DNA of 64,000 nt, from the NCBI GenBank assembly GCA_016931995.1, contig JAFGDS010000151.1:1-64000 (forward strand), read 5' to 3'. This document shows positions 1-9,295 of this stretch, one piece after another; position 1 is the stretch's first letter, and each line of letters begins with the position of its first letter. The DNA is from Pirellulales bacterium (GTDB lineage Bacteria > Planctomycetota > Planctomycetia > Pirellulales > Thermoguttaceae). The position numbers and the translations under genes are program-made. The notes under the pieces were generated by a model. The model worked only from the letters and a program-made list of their open reading frames with translations, did no database searches and was not told the origin of the DNA.

Positions 1-1
1 C

Positions 2-403
2 GGCTTGACAGCGGGCGATACCACCACCGTCTACGGCCAAGGCGGCACGGATACGGCCTACCTCTACGACTCGGCTGGCAATGATACCTTCACGGCCGAG
101 TACAACGAAGTCACGATGCAGTACAGCGACGGCCCCGTTGTCACGGCCCAAGCATTCGACGATATCTTCGCCGATTTTGGCCAAGGCGGGTATGACTATT
201 GCGACCTCCTCGACTCGTCGGGCGACGACGACCTGTATGTTGACTACGATACCGTCCTGCTCGACTGGATGAGCGCGGCGATTTCGTTGGCCATCGATAA
301 TCTAAATAACTCCGATATGGTCCACGCCTACAATCCCAATGGTGGAACTGACACAAAATACGTGGGCGACATCAACTTCTACTTCGATGACGAGTGGAGT
401 TGA
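2..403 (+). CDS. C-terminal fragment of a repeat-rich, probably secreted protein
   Basis: The reading frame is open from the left edge, so this is only the end of a longer gene; about 133 codons are visible. The fragment has two or three loose repeats of the type GG-x-D-x-A-x-LYDS-x-G-x-D, for example GGTDTAYLYDSAGNDTF and a diverged GGYDYCDLLDSSGDDDL. It is very acidic (many Asp) and rich in Gly, Thr and Tyr, with no lysine-rich or hydrophobic anchor at the end. Asp/Gly repeats of this kind occur in large extracellular planctomycete proteins related to RTX calcium-binding proteins. The last 40 residues do not fit the repeat. The function is unknown; secretion and calcium binding are inferred from composition only. 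Confidence 0.6.
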   Translation, partial: GLTAGDTTTVYGQGGTDTAYLYDSAGNDTFTAEYNEVTMQYSDGPVVTAQAFDDIFADFGQGGYDYCDLLDSSGDDDLYVDYDTVLLDWMSAAISLAIDNLNNSDMVHAYNPNGGTDTKYVGDINFYFDDEWS

Positions 404-488
404 GGATCGCCCGGCGAAGCCCGCGACTTGTGAGACGCACTTGACAACTTGCACGAGTCGCGTCTACAAACACGGTTGTACAAACGAC

Positions 489-531
489 ACGAGGTCCGGA
501 AGCCCATGGGCCAAGGACCTCGTGGCGTTTT
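489..531 (+). terminator. Probable hairpin terminator
   Basis: A perfect 9-bp inverted repeat (ACGAGGTCC / GGACCTCGT) encloses a second palindrome (GCCCATGGGC) and is followed by GGCGTTTT. It lies 86 bases after the stop of the repeat protein and 84 bases before the pseudouridine synthase start, a sensible place to end the upstream transcript. The T run is short, so termination is inferred. Confidence 0.5.
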
Positions 532-614
532 GGCGGTCCCACGTGGTCGGAAGTACGGCGACGCAACGCCGGCGGACGACCTCGTTCTCGTTTCACCTCC
601 TTCACCCCCGTCCC

Positions 615-1601
615 ATGTCCGGTTCCGACCCCCCCGCCGAACGCGTGACGTTGACCGTCGCCCCGGCGGAGGCGGGGTGGAGGTTGGATGCGTTTTTGGC
701 GCACCATTTGACGGACTATAGCCGGGTGCATCTGCGCAGGGTGATTGCCGTCGGGGCGGTGCGGGTGGACGGGGGCGGGTGCAAGCCGAGCTATCGGCTC
801 AAGCCGGGCCAGCGGGTCGAGCTCGAGTTGCCGGAGATCCCGCGCGAAGGGCCCCGGCCGGAGGAGATCCCGGTCGAAGTGCTCTACGAGGATCTGGAAA
901 TCGCCGTGGTCAACAAGCCGCCGGGCATGGTCGTGCATCCGGCGCGGGGGCATTGGTCGGGAACGCTGGCCGCCGCGCTGCAGTTCCGCTTCGGCGGAAG
1001 CTTGAGCACGGCGGGCGGGCCCACCCGGCCGGGCATCGTCCACCGGCTCGACCGCGACACCAGCGGCCTGGTCCTGGTGGCCAAAAACGATCAGGCCCAC
1101 GCCCGGCTGGCCGCGCAGTTCGAGAGCCGCACGATCCGCAAGGAGTATTTCGCGATCGTGGCCGGAGCGCCCCAGGCGGACCGCGACGTGATCGACGAGC
1201 CGATCGGCCTGCATCCGCACCATCGCGAAAAGATGGCCATCCGCCGGCACGATCCCGAGGCCCGGCGGGCCGAGACGTTCTTCGAAGTGTTGGAGCGATT
1301 TCGGGGGTACGCCGCGCTGCGCGTTTTGCCGCGGACGGGCCGGACGCACCAGATCCGCGTGCACATGGATCACATCGGCTGCCCCGTGCTATGCGACCGG
1401 CTCTACGGCGGCCGCGCGCGGATCACCCGGGCCGAGTTGTGCCCAGGCTCGGCGAGCGACGAGGTTCTGCTCGCACGTCAGGCCCTGCACGCCGGGCGGC
1501 TCGAAGTGGTCCATCCCAGCACGGGCGAGCGTATGACGTTCGAGGCCCCGCTCCCGCTGGATCTTTTGGCGGTGCTCGAGGCGTTGCGGGAGGGCGGGTA
1601 G
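615..1601 (+). CDS. RluA-family 23S rRNA pseudouridine synthase with S4 domain
   Basis: This enzyme isomerises specific uridines to pseudouridine in RNA, most likely 23S rRNA, in the cytoplasm. The 328-residue protein has an S4 RNA-binding domain at about residues 20-75 (GWRLDAFLAHHL), then the RluA catalytic domain. The family motif HRLDRDTSGLVLVAKN carries the catalytic aspartate (Asp146). The later GRTHQIRVHMDHIGCP and LYGG motifs are also intact. The length and S4 domain match RluC/RluD enzymes (about 320 residues); which uridines it modifies cannot be told. The open frame begins upstream at 339, but that extension overlaps a terminator-like hairpin and is unlike the family, so the ATG at 615 is chosen. 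It appears monocistronic. Confidence 0.93.
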   Translation: MSGSDPPAERVTLTVAPAEAGWRLDAFLAHHLTDYSRVHLRRVIAVGAVRVDGGGCKPSYRLKPGQRVELELPEIPREGPRPEEIPVEVLYEDLEIAVVNKPPGMVVHPARGHWSGTLAAALQFRFGGSLSTAGGPTRPGIVHRLDRDTSGLVLVAKNDQAHARLAAQFESRTIRKEYFAIVAGAPQADRDVIDEPIGLHPHHREKMAIRRHDPEARRAETFFEVLERFRGYAALRVLPRTGRTHQIRVHMDHIGCPVLCDRLYGGRARITRAELCPGSASDEVLLARQALHAGRLEVVHPSTGERMTFEAPLPLDLLAVLEALREGG

Positions 1602-1638
1602 ATTCGCGTTTCCCGGGAGTCGTGGGGTGGTCGAGCAG

Positions 1639-1775
1639 ACCGATTTCCCGGTGTCCGTGGCACGGCCGCCCGCGGCTGCGCAAATAGCCCCACACAGCCG
1701 AGGGCGGCCGTGCTACAACGGCTACGATCCGCAAGGCCCTTACCCCTTCCCCTCTCCCGGCGGGAGAGGGGGGCT
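1639..1775. repeat. Two dispersed inverted repeats between genes
   Basis: The 314-base gap between the synthase and the DUF1559 gene holds two palindromic repeats seen elsewhere in the window. One is an inverted pair built on GTGGCACGGCCGCCC and its complement (about 1657-1717), related to those at 13.3 kb and 56.6 kb. The other is a CCCTCTCCC...GGGAGAGGG hairpin (1741-1772), related to those at 13.4 kb and 44.3 kb. No gene is seen here. Confidence 0.75.
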
Positions 1776-1915
1776 GCGTGGAGCCGCCGAATGCTTGACG
1801 CAGACGTCAAACCTTGGACAGAATGAAATCTCAGGTGTCGGGGCGGCGGGTTTCCATGAGCATGGAGCCACCTTTGGCGCTGGAGGGGGCGACTCTTGTC
1901 GATTGGGGGAGGACT

Positions 1916-3100
1916 ATGTCGAGGTCCTGTCCGAAACCCGGACGGTCCGCCGGCCGCCGCGCCGCCGCGCGGTTCGGGGTGGCGCAATGGCCTCGCGACT
2001 GCTCCTTGCTCCGAGTGAGACATCGCCGGCCGCGCGGGTTCACGCTGGTCGAGCTTCTGGTGGTTATCGCCATTATTGGGCTGTTGATCAGCCTGCTGTT
2101 GCCGGCGGTGCAGGCCGCCCGCGAGGCTGCCCGGCGGATGCAATGCGCCAGCAATCTTCGGCAGTTGGCCCTGGCCGTGCACGGCTACGCCGGCGCGCAC
2201 GGGGTGCTCCCCGCGGCGGGCATTGTCGATCCGCCCGCCCCGCCGCCGTGGGCGCCAAAAGCGCAGCCGCTTTTCCAGAGTCGCTCGGGCAAGATGTTCA
2301 GTTGGCTCGTGCTCGTGTTGCCGCAGATGGAGCAGACGGCGCTTCACGAGCAGTTCGATTTCGATCGCGACGTGCTCGATCAGCCAGCCGAACCGCAGGC
2401 CAAGCAGCCGCCGCTGCTTTTGTGTCCCAGCGACGAGGCCATGGGCCGGTTTCTGATTGACCCCGAGCTGACCCGCGGCAAGCGCGTCGCCAAGGGCAAT
2501 TACGCCGCGTACGTGGGGCCGTACCACATCGACAATCACATCCGGTATCCCGGCGCGATTGTGGTCGGGGGCCAACCGATCGACGCGATCTCCGACGGCG
2601 TCTCGCAAACGCTGATGCTGGCCGAGGTCCGCACCCGCGACCAACAGCAGGACCAGCGGGGCGCGTGGGCGTTGCCGTGGACGGGGGCAAGCCTGCTGTC
2701 GTTCGACATGCATCACAATCCCTACTCCACGGCGCCCTATGAGGCGGACTCGTACACGTTTGGAATGGCGCAGAAGCCCAACGGCCAGGGCGTCTCGCTC
2801 GAATGGCATTCGTCGGAGGGCGAGGCTCCGCCGGAAGGGCAGCCGCCCGACATGATCTACAACTGCGTCGATCAGTATGACGCGCAGTGGCAGCGGATGC
2901 CTTGCGCGACGTGGGCAAGGACCTACCCCTACAATTTCCTCTCGGCGGCGCCGCGGAGCCTGCATCCCGGAGGGGTCAACGCCGCGTTCGCCGACGGCCG
3001 CGTCGTCTTCCTACCCGACGACATCAACGAGATCACGATGGCTTACCTCGTTAGTACCAACGACGGCCACGCGATCGACACGAGTGAGCTGTCTCGATGA
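1916..3100 (+). CDS. DUF1559 protein with prepilin-type N-terminus
   Basis: A pseudopilin-like protein of the large planctomycete DUF1559 family. A type IV prepilin cleavage motif ([18 protein letters not shown]) is followed by the hydrophobic helix, the family stretch [17 protein letters not shown], then [18 protein letters not shown] and a C-terminal domain ending in a [12 protein letters not shown] motif (the usual HP-GG...FADG signature). Such proteins are exported, processed by a prepilin peptidase and sit in or on the cell envelope; their exact role is unknown. The start is uncertain. ATG 1916 has a GGGGGAGG purine run just upstream but gives a 41-residue leader; GTG 2015 would give a typical eight-residue leader. 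The frame extends upstream to 1814. The stop codon overlaps the next gene's start by four bases (ATGA). Confidence 0.85.
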   Translation: MSRSCPKPGRSAGRRAAARFGVAQWPRDCSLLRVRHRRPRGFTLVELLVVIAIIGLLISLLLPAVQAAREAARRMQCASNLRQLALAVHGYAGAHGVLPAAGIVDPPAPPPWAPKAQPLFQSRSGKMFSWLVLVLPQMEQTALHEQFDFDRDVLDQPAEPQAKQPPLLLCPSDEAMGRFLIDPELTRGKRVAKGNYAAYVGPYHIDNHIRYPGAIVVGGQPIDAISDGVSQTLMLAEVRTRDQQQDQRGAWALPWTGASLLSFDMHHNPYSTAPYEADSYTFGMAQKPNGQGVSLEWHSSEGEAPPEGQPPDMIYNCVDQYDAQWQRMPCATWARTYPYNFLSAAPRSLHPGGVNAAFADGRVVFLPDDINEITMAYLVSTNDGHAIDTSELSR

Positions 3101-3471
3101 GCCGCCGCGACGCTTGGGTATTGGGGCTGCTCGGCGTGGGCGCGGTGCTCGTCGCGGTCTCGTACGCATGGCCTTGGCTGCGCGACCCACAGGCCGTGTG
3201 GACCGAGGAGGACGCGACGCGGCGAACCGAGGCGAACCTGAGGTTGCATGGTTTGGCCCACGAGATGGGCCACGCCCGCGACGAGCGCCATAAACAGGAG
3301 CTAACCTCGAGGATCGAGGTCGCGAGAAGGGAATTCGACGCCGTGAACCGGGAGCTGGCCGACGCCCGGCGGCGGTACGACCGGCCCGCCCGGTGGTTGT
3401 TTTGGACCGGTTGGGCCTGCGTGGCGGCGGGCGTGGCGGCTTGGGGGGTCTTCCGAGGTCGAGGGGCATGA
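3097..3471 (+). CDS. Small two-helix membrane protein with a central coiled coil
   Basis: This 124-residue protein is not a family I recognise. It has a membrane helix at residues 8-25 ([18 protein letters not shown]), a charged, heptad-like middle of about 65 residues rich in Arg, Glu and His, and a second membrane helix near the end ([20 protein letters not shown]). The hairpin design places the charged middle on one side of the membrane. Its ATG overlaps the stop of the DUF1559 gene (ATGA), so the two are translationally coupled and probably work together in the envelope. GC-rich third codon positions support it being real. Confidence 0.75.
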   Translation: MSRRDAWVLGLLGVGAVLVAVSYAWPWLRDPQAVWTEEDATRRTEANLRLHGLAHEMGHARDERHKQELTSRIEVARREFDAVNRELADARRRYDRPARWLFWTGWACVAAGVAAWGVFRGRGA

Positions 3472-3507
3472 AAACGAACCGGCCAACCGACGCCCGCGTA
3501 CCGATAG

Positions 3508-3513
3508 TATAAT
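3508..3513 (+). promoter_or_regulatory. Possible -10 element (TATAAT)
   Basis: A perfect TATAAT lies in an otherwise GC-rich 349-base gap upstream of the Prc-like protease gene. No good -35 hexamer sits 16-18 bases upstream, and it is more than 300 bases from the ATG, so this is a weak candidate. Confidence 0.25.
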
Positions 3514-3681
3514 GATCGAAGGCGACGGCCCGACGGGTTCCCTTGATCGGGGCCTTCTACCCCCCCGTGGGTGAAGTAACCTGCCTTGTCCCAGGGGCAA
3601 AATGCCGATAGCATTCGACGCGCGTTTTTTTCCAACGGAAACGACTTCGAGCGTATCCCGGGACCGGATCCCACGGGGCGT

Positions 3682-3750
3682 GCCGAGCGAAGCGAAGCAT
3701 CTCAGAATTGTCTGGGGTCAACGGGATCCTTCGCTTCGCTCAGGATGACG
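3682..3750. repeat. Dispersed inverted repeat, CTTCGCTTCGCTCAGGATGAC family
   Basis: An imperfect inverted pair: GAGCGAAGCGAAGCATCT at 3685 faces GGATCCTTCGCTTCGCTCAG at 3724. Relatives occur at 5983, 17520, 31319, 43200, 47240 and 57868. It occupies the space before the protease gene. Confidence 0.75.
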
Positions 3751-3820
3751 CGTGGAGAGGAGGCTGGTTGTGGGAGGGGCTTCCATTCAGACTGTCAACG
3801 AGAACCGTAAGAGGTGTTGC

Positions 3821-5881
3821 ATGATGGGCGCGGCATCGGGTATCCGGCGTGGGGGGATCGGCTTCGTGTTCGTGGCGTGTCTGGTTTGGGCGTGGACCGC
3901 GGCGGCCGTGGCCGATCCGGTCGGCCCGACGTCGGCCGATCGCTACGTCACGCGGACGTGCGTCAAACTGCTGGGCGACCGGCATCTCTTGCGGCATCCG
4001 CTGGACGACGAGATCTCCAAGCGGGGTTTTGACAGTTTCCTGAAGATGCTCGATCCGATGAAGGTCTACTTCCACCAGTCCGACGTCGACGGGTTCGCTC
4101 CCTACGCCGACCAGCTCGACGACATGGCCCAGCAGGGCGACGTGAGCTTCGCGTATCGGGTGTTTCAGGTCTTCCTGAAGCGGGTGGACGAGCGGCTTGC
4201 ACTGGTGGACGAGTTCCTCGCGGCCAAGCACGACTTCACGGTCGACGAGGAGATGGTCGCCGATCCCGACGCGGCCCAGTATCCCAAAACTCCGAAGGAA
4301 GCCCGCGAGCGCTGGCGGATGCGGATCAAGTACGACCTCCTGGTGCTCAAGGCGGACGACATCACGGGCGAGGCGGCGATAACGAAGCTCTCGAAGCGCT
4401 ACCACAGCTTTTCCAAGCGAATGCACCAAACGGACGCCGAAGACCTGCTCGAGATGTACTTGAGCTCGCTCACCTCGGCGTTCGATCCGCACACGGCGTA
4501 CATGTCGCCCCAGACGTACGAGGACTTCCAGATCGCCATGCGGCTGAACCTGGACGGCATCGGGGCCTCGCTGATGTCGGAGGACGGAACGACCGTGATC
4601 AAGCGGGTTCTGCCAGGCGGAGCCGCCGACAAGGACGGCCGGCTCAAGGTGGACGATAAAATCGTCGGGGTCGGCGACGGCCGCGACGGCGAGATCGTCG
4701 ACGTCGTGGACATGAAGCTGCGCGACGTGGTGAAGCTGATCCGCGGCAAGCCCGGCACCATCGTTCGCCTCGAAGTGATTCCGGCCGACGGCTCGAAGCG
4801 CAAGATCGTGGACATCGCCCGGGCGACCATCGCCCTGACCGACAACGAGGCGACCAGCGAGATCTTCGAGGTGGGCCAGAAACCCGATGGAAAGCCGTTC
4901 AAGATCGGGGTGATTGACCTGCCCAGCTTCTACATGGACATGGAGGCATTTAGCCGCCGCCTGCCCGACTACAAAAGCACCACCCGCGACGTCCGCCGCA
5001 TCCTGGACGAATTCAACGCCAAGGGCGTGGACGCGGTCGTGCTCGACCTGCGTCTGAATGGCGGCGGGTCGCTCACCGAGGCGATCGACCTGACCGGTCT
5101 GTTCATCGACCAGGGACCGGTCGTTCAAGTGAAGGGTCCGGACGGCGAAGTGGTGCCCTATCCCGACGAGGACGAAGGCGTCGCCTGGGCCGGACCGCTG
5201 GTCGTGCTCACGAGCAAGTTCAGCGCCAGCGCCAGCGAGATCCTGGCCGGGGCCATCCAGGACTACGGCCGCGGGCTGATCGTGGGCGATCGCGCGACCC
5301 ACGGCAAGGGCACCGTGCAAAGCCTTCAGAATCTGACCGCCGCGGTGCGGTTGTTCCAGATCCCCAACGCGCCGCAGCTTGGGGCGCTGAAGGTCACCAT
5401 CCAGCAGTTCTACCGCCCCAGCGGCGAGAGCACGCAGAATCGGGGCGTGCTGGCCGACCTGGAATGGCCCAGCCTAACCACCCATCTCGACGTGGGCGAG
5501 TCGGACCTCGACCACCCGATCGCGTTCGACCGGATCGAGCCCGCCCCGTTCCGCCCGTTGGGCTACGTCAGCCGCCCGGTGCGCGAGCGGCTCCGCGAGT
5601 TGTCCGCCCAGCGGTGCCAGCAGTCGGAGGACTTCCAGAAGGTCGTCAACGACATCCAACTGTACAAAAAGCACAAGGAACGCAAGTACGTCACGCTCAA
5701 CGAGGAGAAGTTCCTCGCCGAACGGGCCCAACTGAACGCCGAGAAGGAGCGGGAGAAGAAGTTCGAACAAATGGCCGACCCGAACCACAAGGCCATCGAG
5801 CGCGACTTTTATCTCGACGAAGCCCTGGCCATCGCGCTGGACTACGTCCAACTGATGGACCACCTCGCCCGGGCGAACTGA
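3821..5881 (+). CDS. prc: C-terminal processing (tail-specific) protease, Prc/Tsp type
   Basis: An exported S41-family serine protease of 686 residues that degrades or trims envelope proteins from their C-termini. A signal peptide covers about residues 1-32 (hydrophobic GFVFVACLVWAWTAAAVA). Next come the N-terminal Prc domain, with the family stretch DPHTAYMSPQTYEDF, and a PDZ domain at about 230-330. The catalytic core follows: SASASE at 468-473 (nucleophile Ser470 by alignment) and the general-base lysine (Lys496) in THGKGTVQ. A long charged C-terminal helical region corresponds to DUF3340. Compared with E. coli Prc there is one extra residue between Ser and Lys. ATG 3821 is preceded by AAGAGG at good spacing; the frame opens at 3752 but upstream codons lie next to a repeat. 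A strong terminator follows, so it is probably transcribed alone. Confidence 0.93.
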   Translation: MMGAASGIRRGGIGFVFVACLVWAWTAAAVADPVGPTSADRYVTRTCVKLLGDRHLLRHPLDDEISKRGFDSFLKMLDPMKVYFHQSDVDGFAPYADQLDDMAQQGDVSFAYRVFQVFLKRVDERLALVDEFLAAKHDFTVDEEMVADPDAAQYPKTPKEARERWRMRIKYDLLVLKADDITGEAAITKLSKRYHSFSKRMHQTDAEDLLEMYLSSLTSAFDPHTAYMSPQTYEDFQIAMRLNLDGIGASLMSEDGTTVIKRVLPGGAADKDGRLKVDDKIVGVGDGRDGEIVDVVDMKLRDVVKLIRGKPGTIVRLEVIPADGSKRKIVDIARATIALTDNEATSEIFEVGQKPDGKPFKIGVIDLPSFYMDMEAFSRRLPDYKSTTRDVRRILDEFNAKGVDAVVLDLRLNGGGSLTEAIDLTGLFIDQGPVVQVKGPDGEVVPYPDEDEGVAWAGPLVVLTSKFSASASEILAGAIQDYGRGLIVGDRATHGKGTVQSLQNLTAAVRLFQIPNAPQLGALKVTIQQFYRPSGESTQNRGVLADLEWPSLTTHLDVGESDLDHPIAFDRIEPAPFRPLGYVSRPVRERLRELSAQRCQQSEDFQKVVNDIQLYKKHKERKYVTLNEEKFLAERAQLNAEKEREKKFEQMADPNHKAIERDFYLDEALAIALDYVQLMDHLARAN

Positions 5882-5909
5882 CGCCCCGCGGTTCATCCCG
5901 CAACCCCAA

Positions 5910-5945
5910 GCCCCGCGCGCCCAGACGGCGCGCGGGGCGTTTCTT
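5910..5945 (+). terminator. Rho-independent terminator after prc
   Basis: A perfect 12-bp GC stem (GCCCCGCGCGCC / GGCGCGCGGGGC) with a five-base loop is followed by GTTTCTT. It starts 29 bases after the prc stop codon. Confidence 0.85.
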
Positions 5946-5982
5946 GCGCGGCGCACGCGAGGGATCTCCTTGATTCACGGGC

Positions 5983-6015
5983 AACGGAGATGCTTCGCCG
6001 CGCTCGGCATGACGC
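5983..6015. repeat. Single copy of the CTTCGC-CGCTC-GGCATGAC repeat
   Basis: GAGATGCTTCGCCGCGCTCG followed by GCATGACGC, a half-site of the family seen at 3682 and elsewhere. It lies between the prc terminator and fliD. Confidence 0.6.
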
Positions 6016-6148
6016 ACCGCCCCCCCCACGGGAGCGGTCCCTCCCTCACAATGCGGAGAATTGGTGGACTTTTCCACCCCCGCAAGCCGATCCTTCTCGA
6101 AGTGACGCGGTAGCGAACCCGCGCGCACGTTCACATCCGAGGCGAGCC

Positions 6149-9100
6149 ATGGGAACCATCCAAAGCAGCATCGGTCTGGTCACCGGCATGGACATCGGGG
6201 CCACCGTCGACGCCCTGATCCAGCTCGCGGCCAAGCCCCGCGACATGCTCAACGAGCGGACCGAAACGCTCAAGACCGAGCAGTTGGCCGTCACCGAGCT
6301 TTCGGCGTTGTTGCTTGCGTGCCGGTACTCGTCGGACGCCCTGGGCAGGGCGGCGCTGTTTGACGAGCGCGCGGCCGCGTCGAGCAACGAGAGCGTCCTG
6401 TTGGCCACGGCGACCGGTACGCCCAACGTGGGCACGTACCAGTTCACGCCGGTTCGCATGGCACAAAACCAGCAGTGGCTCTCCAGCGGCTTCGCCAGCG
6501 ACACGAAGCCGATCGGCCAGGGAACCATCTCCCTCCGCTTTGGCAGCAACGTCCAGCGCAGCACGCCCGCGAACGTACTCAACGGCGGGGCGGGCGTCCA
6601 ACGCGGCAAGATCCGCATCACCGACCGCAGCGGCGCCAGCGCCCAGATCGACCTCACCGCGGCGCAGACCCTCGACGACGTCATCGAAGCCATCAACAAC
6701 AACACGTCGATCAACGTCACGGCCACGGCCCACGGCGATGGGCTGCGCCTCACGGACAACACGGGTCAGTCGACGGCCAACCTCCGCGTGCAGGAGGTCT
6801 CCGGAGGGACCACGGCGGCCTCGCTCGGACTGGCCGGCGTCAACGCCGCCGCGTCGGTCGTCGACGGAGAGGACATCGTGTGGCTCCACGACGACCTGGC
6901 GCTGGACGCGCTGAACGACGGCAACGGCGTGCGGATCGGCGACTACAACTTCGCCAATACCATGGCCAACCTCCGATACACGCTTCGCGACGGCACGACC
7001 GCCGACGTGAATTTCTATCCCGCCGACGCGGCGGGGACCGAAAACGGCGGCCAACTCACCCTGGGCGACGTCATCGAGGCGTTCAACCAGATCGCGCCGG
7101 ACAAACTCCGCGCGGAGATCGCTCCCGACGGCGACCGCCTCGTCATCCGCGACCTCACCGAGGGCAGCGGCGAGTTCAGCCTCTCGACGATCGAGAACCG
7201 GTACTCCGAATTGGTCGAGGATCTGGGCATCGGCGGCCCGTCCGCGGACGGGGTGATCGTGGGCCGCCGGCTCCTGGGCGGCGCGAAGTCCGTGCTCCTT
7301 TCAAGCCTTAACGGCGGCGCCGGCTTCGGAGAACTCGGCGCCGTCGAACTGACCGACCGAAGCGGTCGCTCCGACACCGTCAGCCTCGCCGGCGCCGAAA
7401 CGCTCGAGGACGTCATCGACGCCATCAACGCCGCCGACGTCGGGATCCGCGCCCAGTTGAACCAGGCCAAGACGGGCATCGAACTCGTCGACACGACGGG
7501 CAAGTCGGCCAGCAACCTGATCGTCGCCGACGCCGACGAACTGGGAACCGCCACGAAGCTCGGCCTGGCCGCCGACGTGGGCAAGTCGTCCTCCACCACC
7601 GGCGACATGCACCTGCAGATCGTCTCCCACAACACGAAGCTCAGCGACCTCAACGGCGGCGCCGGCGTCAGCCGTAGCTTCTTCACCATCATCGACGCGA
7701 ACGGGCGGCAAGACACCATCGACCTGCGCGACTCGTCCATCGTCACCGTCGGCGATCTCATGGACGCGATCCGCCGCGATACGGACCTGACCATCTCCGC
7801 CGAGATCAACGCCACGGGCGATGGGATCCAGATCCGCGACTACGTCAACGTCGATAGCCCCCTGAAGATTGTCGAAGGCAACGGCAGCACCGCCGCCGAC
7901 CTGCATCTCCTGGACGCGGCCAAGCGGATCAAGTACGAAGGCGAGGACGTCTACGTCATCGACGGCTCCGCCACCACGACCATCACGATCGGGCCCGAGG
8001 ACACGCTCGACTCGCTCCGCCAGAAGATCAATTCGATGGAGTTGGGCGTGATCGCCAACACGTTCAACGACGGCTCGAGCAAGCCTTTTCGCCTCTCGCT
8101 GCAGAGCCTGGTAAGCGGCAAGAATGGCGCGCTGGTGATCGACACGTCCAACGCCGGCTTCACGCTGGAGGAAACCGTCGAGGCCAAGGACGCCCTGATG
8201 GTTTTCGGCGATCCAGCGTCGGCCGGCCGAGGCGTGCTGGTCACGTCCCGCACGAACACGTTCTCGGGCGTCGTCACGGGGCTGCGGCTGGAAATCAAGT
8301 CGGCCTCGACCACGCCCGTCACGGTGACCGTCCAGCGGTCCGACGCCAACGTCGTCGCCAACGCGACGAAGCTCGTCGAGAGCTACAACAAATTCCGCGA
8401 CAGATACGACGCGCTGACCGAATATAACGTGGAAACCGACGAGGCGGCCGTGCTGTTTGGCGACGCCTCGGCGCTGCGGCTCGACCAGGCGCTCTCGGGG
8501 CTCCTGACCGGCCGATTCCTGGGACTTGGCTCGTTTCAGTCGCTCGCGCAAATTGGCATCAATATCCAGCAGGACGGCACGCTCAGCCTCGACACGGAGA
8601 CGCTCCAGGAGGCCTTCGCCAAGGATCCCGACGCGCTTCGGGATTTCTTCGTGGGCGCCAGCGACGGCCCTCTGCCCGCCGATCTTGGCATCACCATCTC
8701 CGGCGAGTGGATCCGCGTCGATCAGGAGAAGCTCAATGAAAAGTACGCCGAGGACCCCGAGGCCGTGATCGAGTATTTCGGGCGCGTGCGCGGGCAGTAC
8801 TCGCTCGAGGAATTGGGCGTCGCCTTCACGGAGGACGGCGTCGAGGTGAACGAAAACCGGCTTCAGGCCCTGTTCACGGCCGACGCCCAGATGGCCGCGG
8901 CCCTCAAGGCGGAAAAAACCGACGGCGTTTCCGCGCGGTTCGCGGACGTCGTGGACTCGCTTTCGGGAATCGGCAATTCTCTCCTGACGGGGCGGTTCAA
9001 TACGCTCGCCTCGAAGATCGAACGGAACGAGGAGAAGATCGCCTTCCACGACAAGCAGCTCGAAAACCAGCGATACCGGCTCACCCTCGAGTTCTACCGC

Positions 9101-9196
9101 ATGGAGCTGGCCATCGCCAAGCTCCAGACCAACATGGACGCCCTGGCGTCGATCAAATACATCTCCGCGGACGGTTCCACCGACGACGATTCGTAA
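6149..9196 (+). CDS. fliD: Flagellar filament cap protein FliD (hook-associated protein 2)
   Basis: FliD caps the growing flagellar filament and helps flagellin subunits fold in. The N-terminus is typical (SIGLVTGMDIGATVDALIQL, then coiled-coil residues to about 60), and the C-terminal coiled coil (LASKIERNEEKIAFHDKQLE) ends the protein. The middle is greatly extended: at least three flagellin-IN-type repeats begin with LNGGAG at nucleotides of about 6580, 7308 and 7650, each followed by a D-x-I-D-AIN-type helix. With 1015 residues it is about twice the length of enteric FliD. ATG 6149 follows GAGGCGAGCC. The frame extends upstream to 5990 but that stretch holds a repeat. fliS follows 99 bases downstream. 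No other flagellar genes are in the window. Confidence 0.92.
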   Translation: MGTIQSSIGLVTGMDIGATVDALIQLAAKPRDMLNERTETLKTEQLAVTELSALLLACRYSSDALGRAALFDERAAASSNESVLLATATGTPNVGTYQFTPVRMAQNQQWLSSGFASDTKPIGQGTISLRFGSNVQRSTPANVLNGGAGVQRGKIRITDRSGASAQIDLTAAQTLDDVIEAINNNTSINVTATAHGDGLRLTDNTGQSTANLRVQEVSGGTTAASLGLAGVNAAASVVDGEDIVWLHDDLALDALNDGNGVRIGDYNFANTMANLRYTLRDGTTADVNFYPADAAGTENGGQLTLGDVIEAFNQIAPDKLRAEIAPDGDRLVIRDLTEGSGEFSLSTIENRYSELVEDLGIGGPSADGVIVGRRLLGGAKSVLLSSLNGGAGFGELGAVELTDRSGRSDTVSLAGAETLEDVIDAINAADVGIRAQLNQAKTGIELVDTTGKSASNLIVADADELGTATKLGLAADVGKSSSTTGDMHLQIVSHNTKLSDLNGGAGVSRSFFTIIDANGRQDTIDLRDSSIVTVGDLMDAIRRDTDLTISAEINATGDGIQIRDYVNVDSPLKIVEGNGSTAADLHLLDAAKRIKYEGEDVYVIDGSATTTITIGPEDTLDSLRQKINSMELGVIANTFNDGSSKPFRLSLQSLVSGKNGALVIDTSNAGFTLEETVEAKDALMVFGDPASAGRGVLVTSRTNTFSGVVTGLRLEIKSASTTPVTVTVQRSDANVVANATKLVESYNKFRDRYDALTEYNVETDEAAVLFGDASALRLDQALSGLLTGRFLGLGSFQSLAQIGINIQQDGTLSLDTETLQEAFAKDPDALRDFFVGASDGPLPADLGITISGEWIRVDQEKLNEKYAEDPEAVIEYFGRVRGQYSLEELGVAFTEDGVEVNENRLQALFTADAQMAAALKAEKTDGVSARFADVVDSLSGIGNSLLTGRFNTLASKIERNEEKIAFHDKQLENQRYRLTLEFYRMELAIAKLQTNMDALASIKYISADGSTDDDS

Positions 9197-9295
9197 AGCG
9201 AAGCTCTTCGAAAAACGACAATGCGCGTCCGCGGCGCCACGGAAGGCCTCGGACCGCGGACGTCAGCAAACCCCATGGTCAGACAGGAGTCGTCC

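Noticed and set aside
3740-5320. A 526-codon minus-strand frame opposite prc
   Set aside because: It is a shadow of the GC-biased codons of prc; its translation is His/Arg/Val-rich with no family motif.
7301-9049. A 582-codon minus-strand frame opposite fliD
   Set aside because: It mirrors the fliD coding strand and has no motif or ribosome site.
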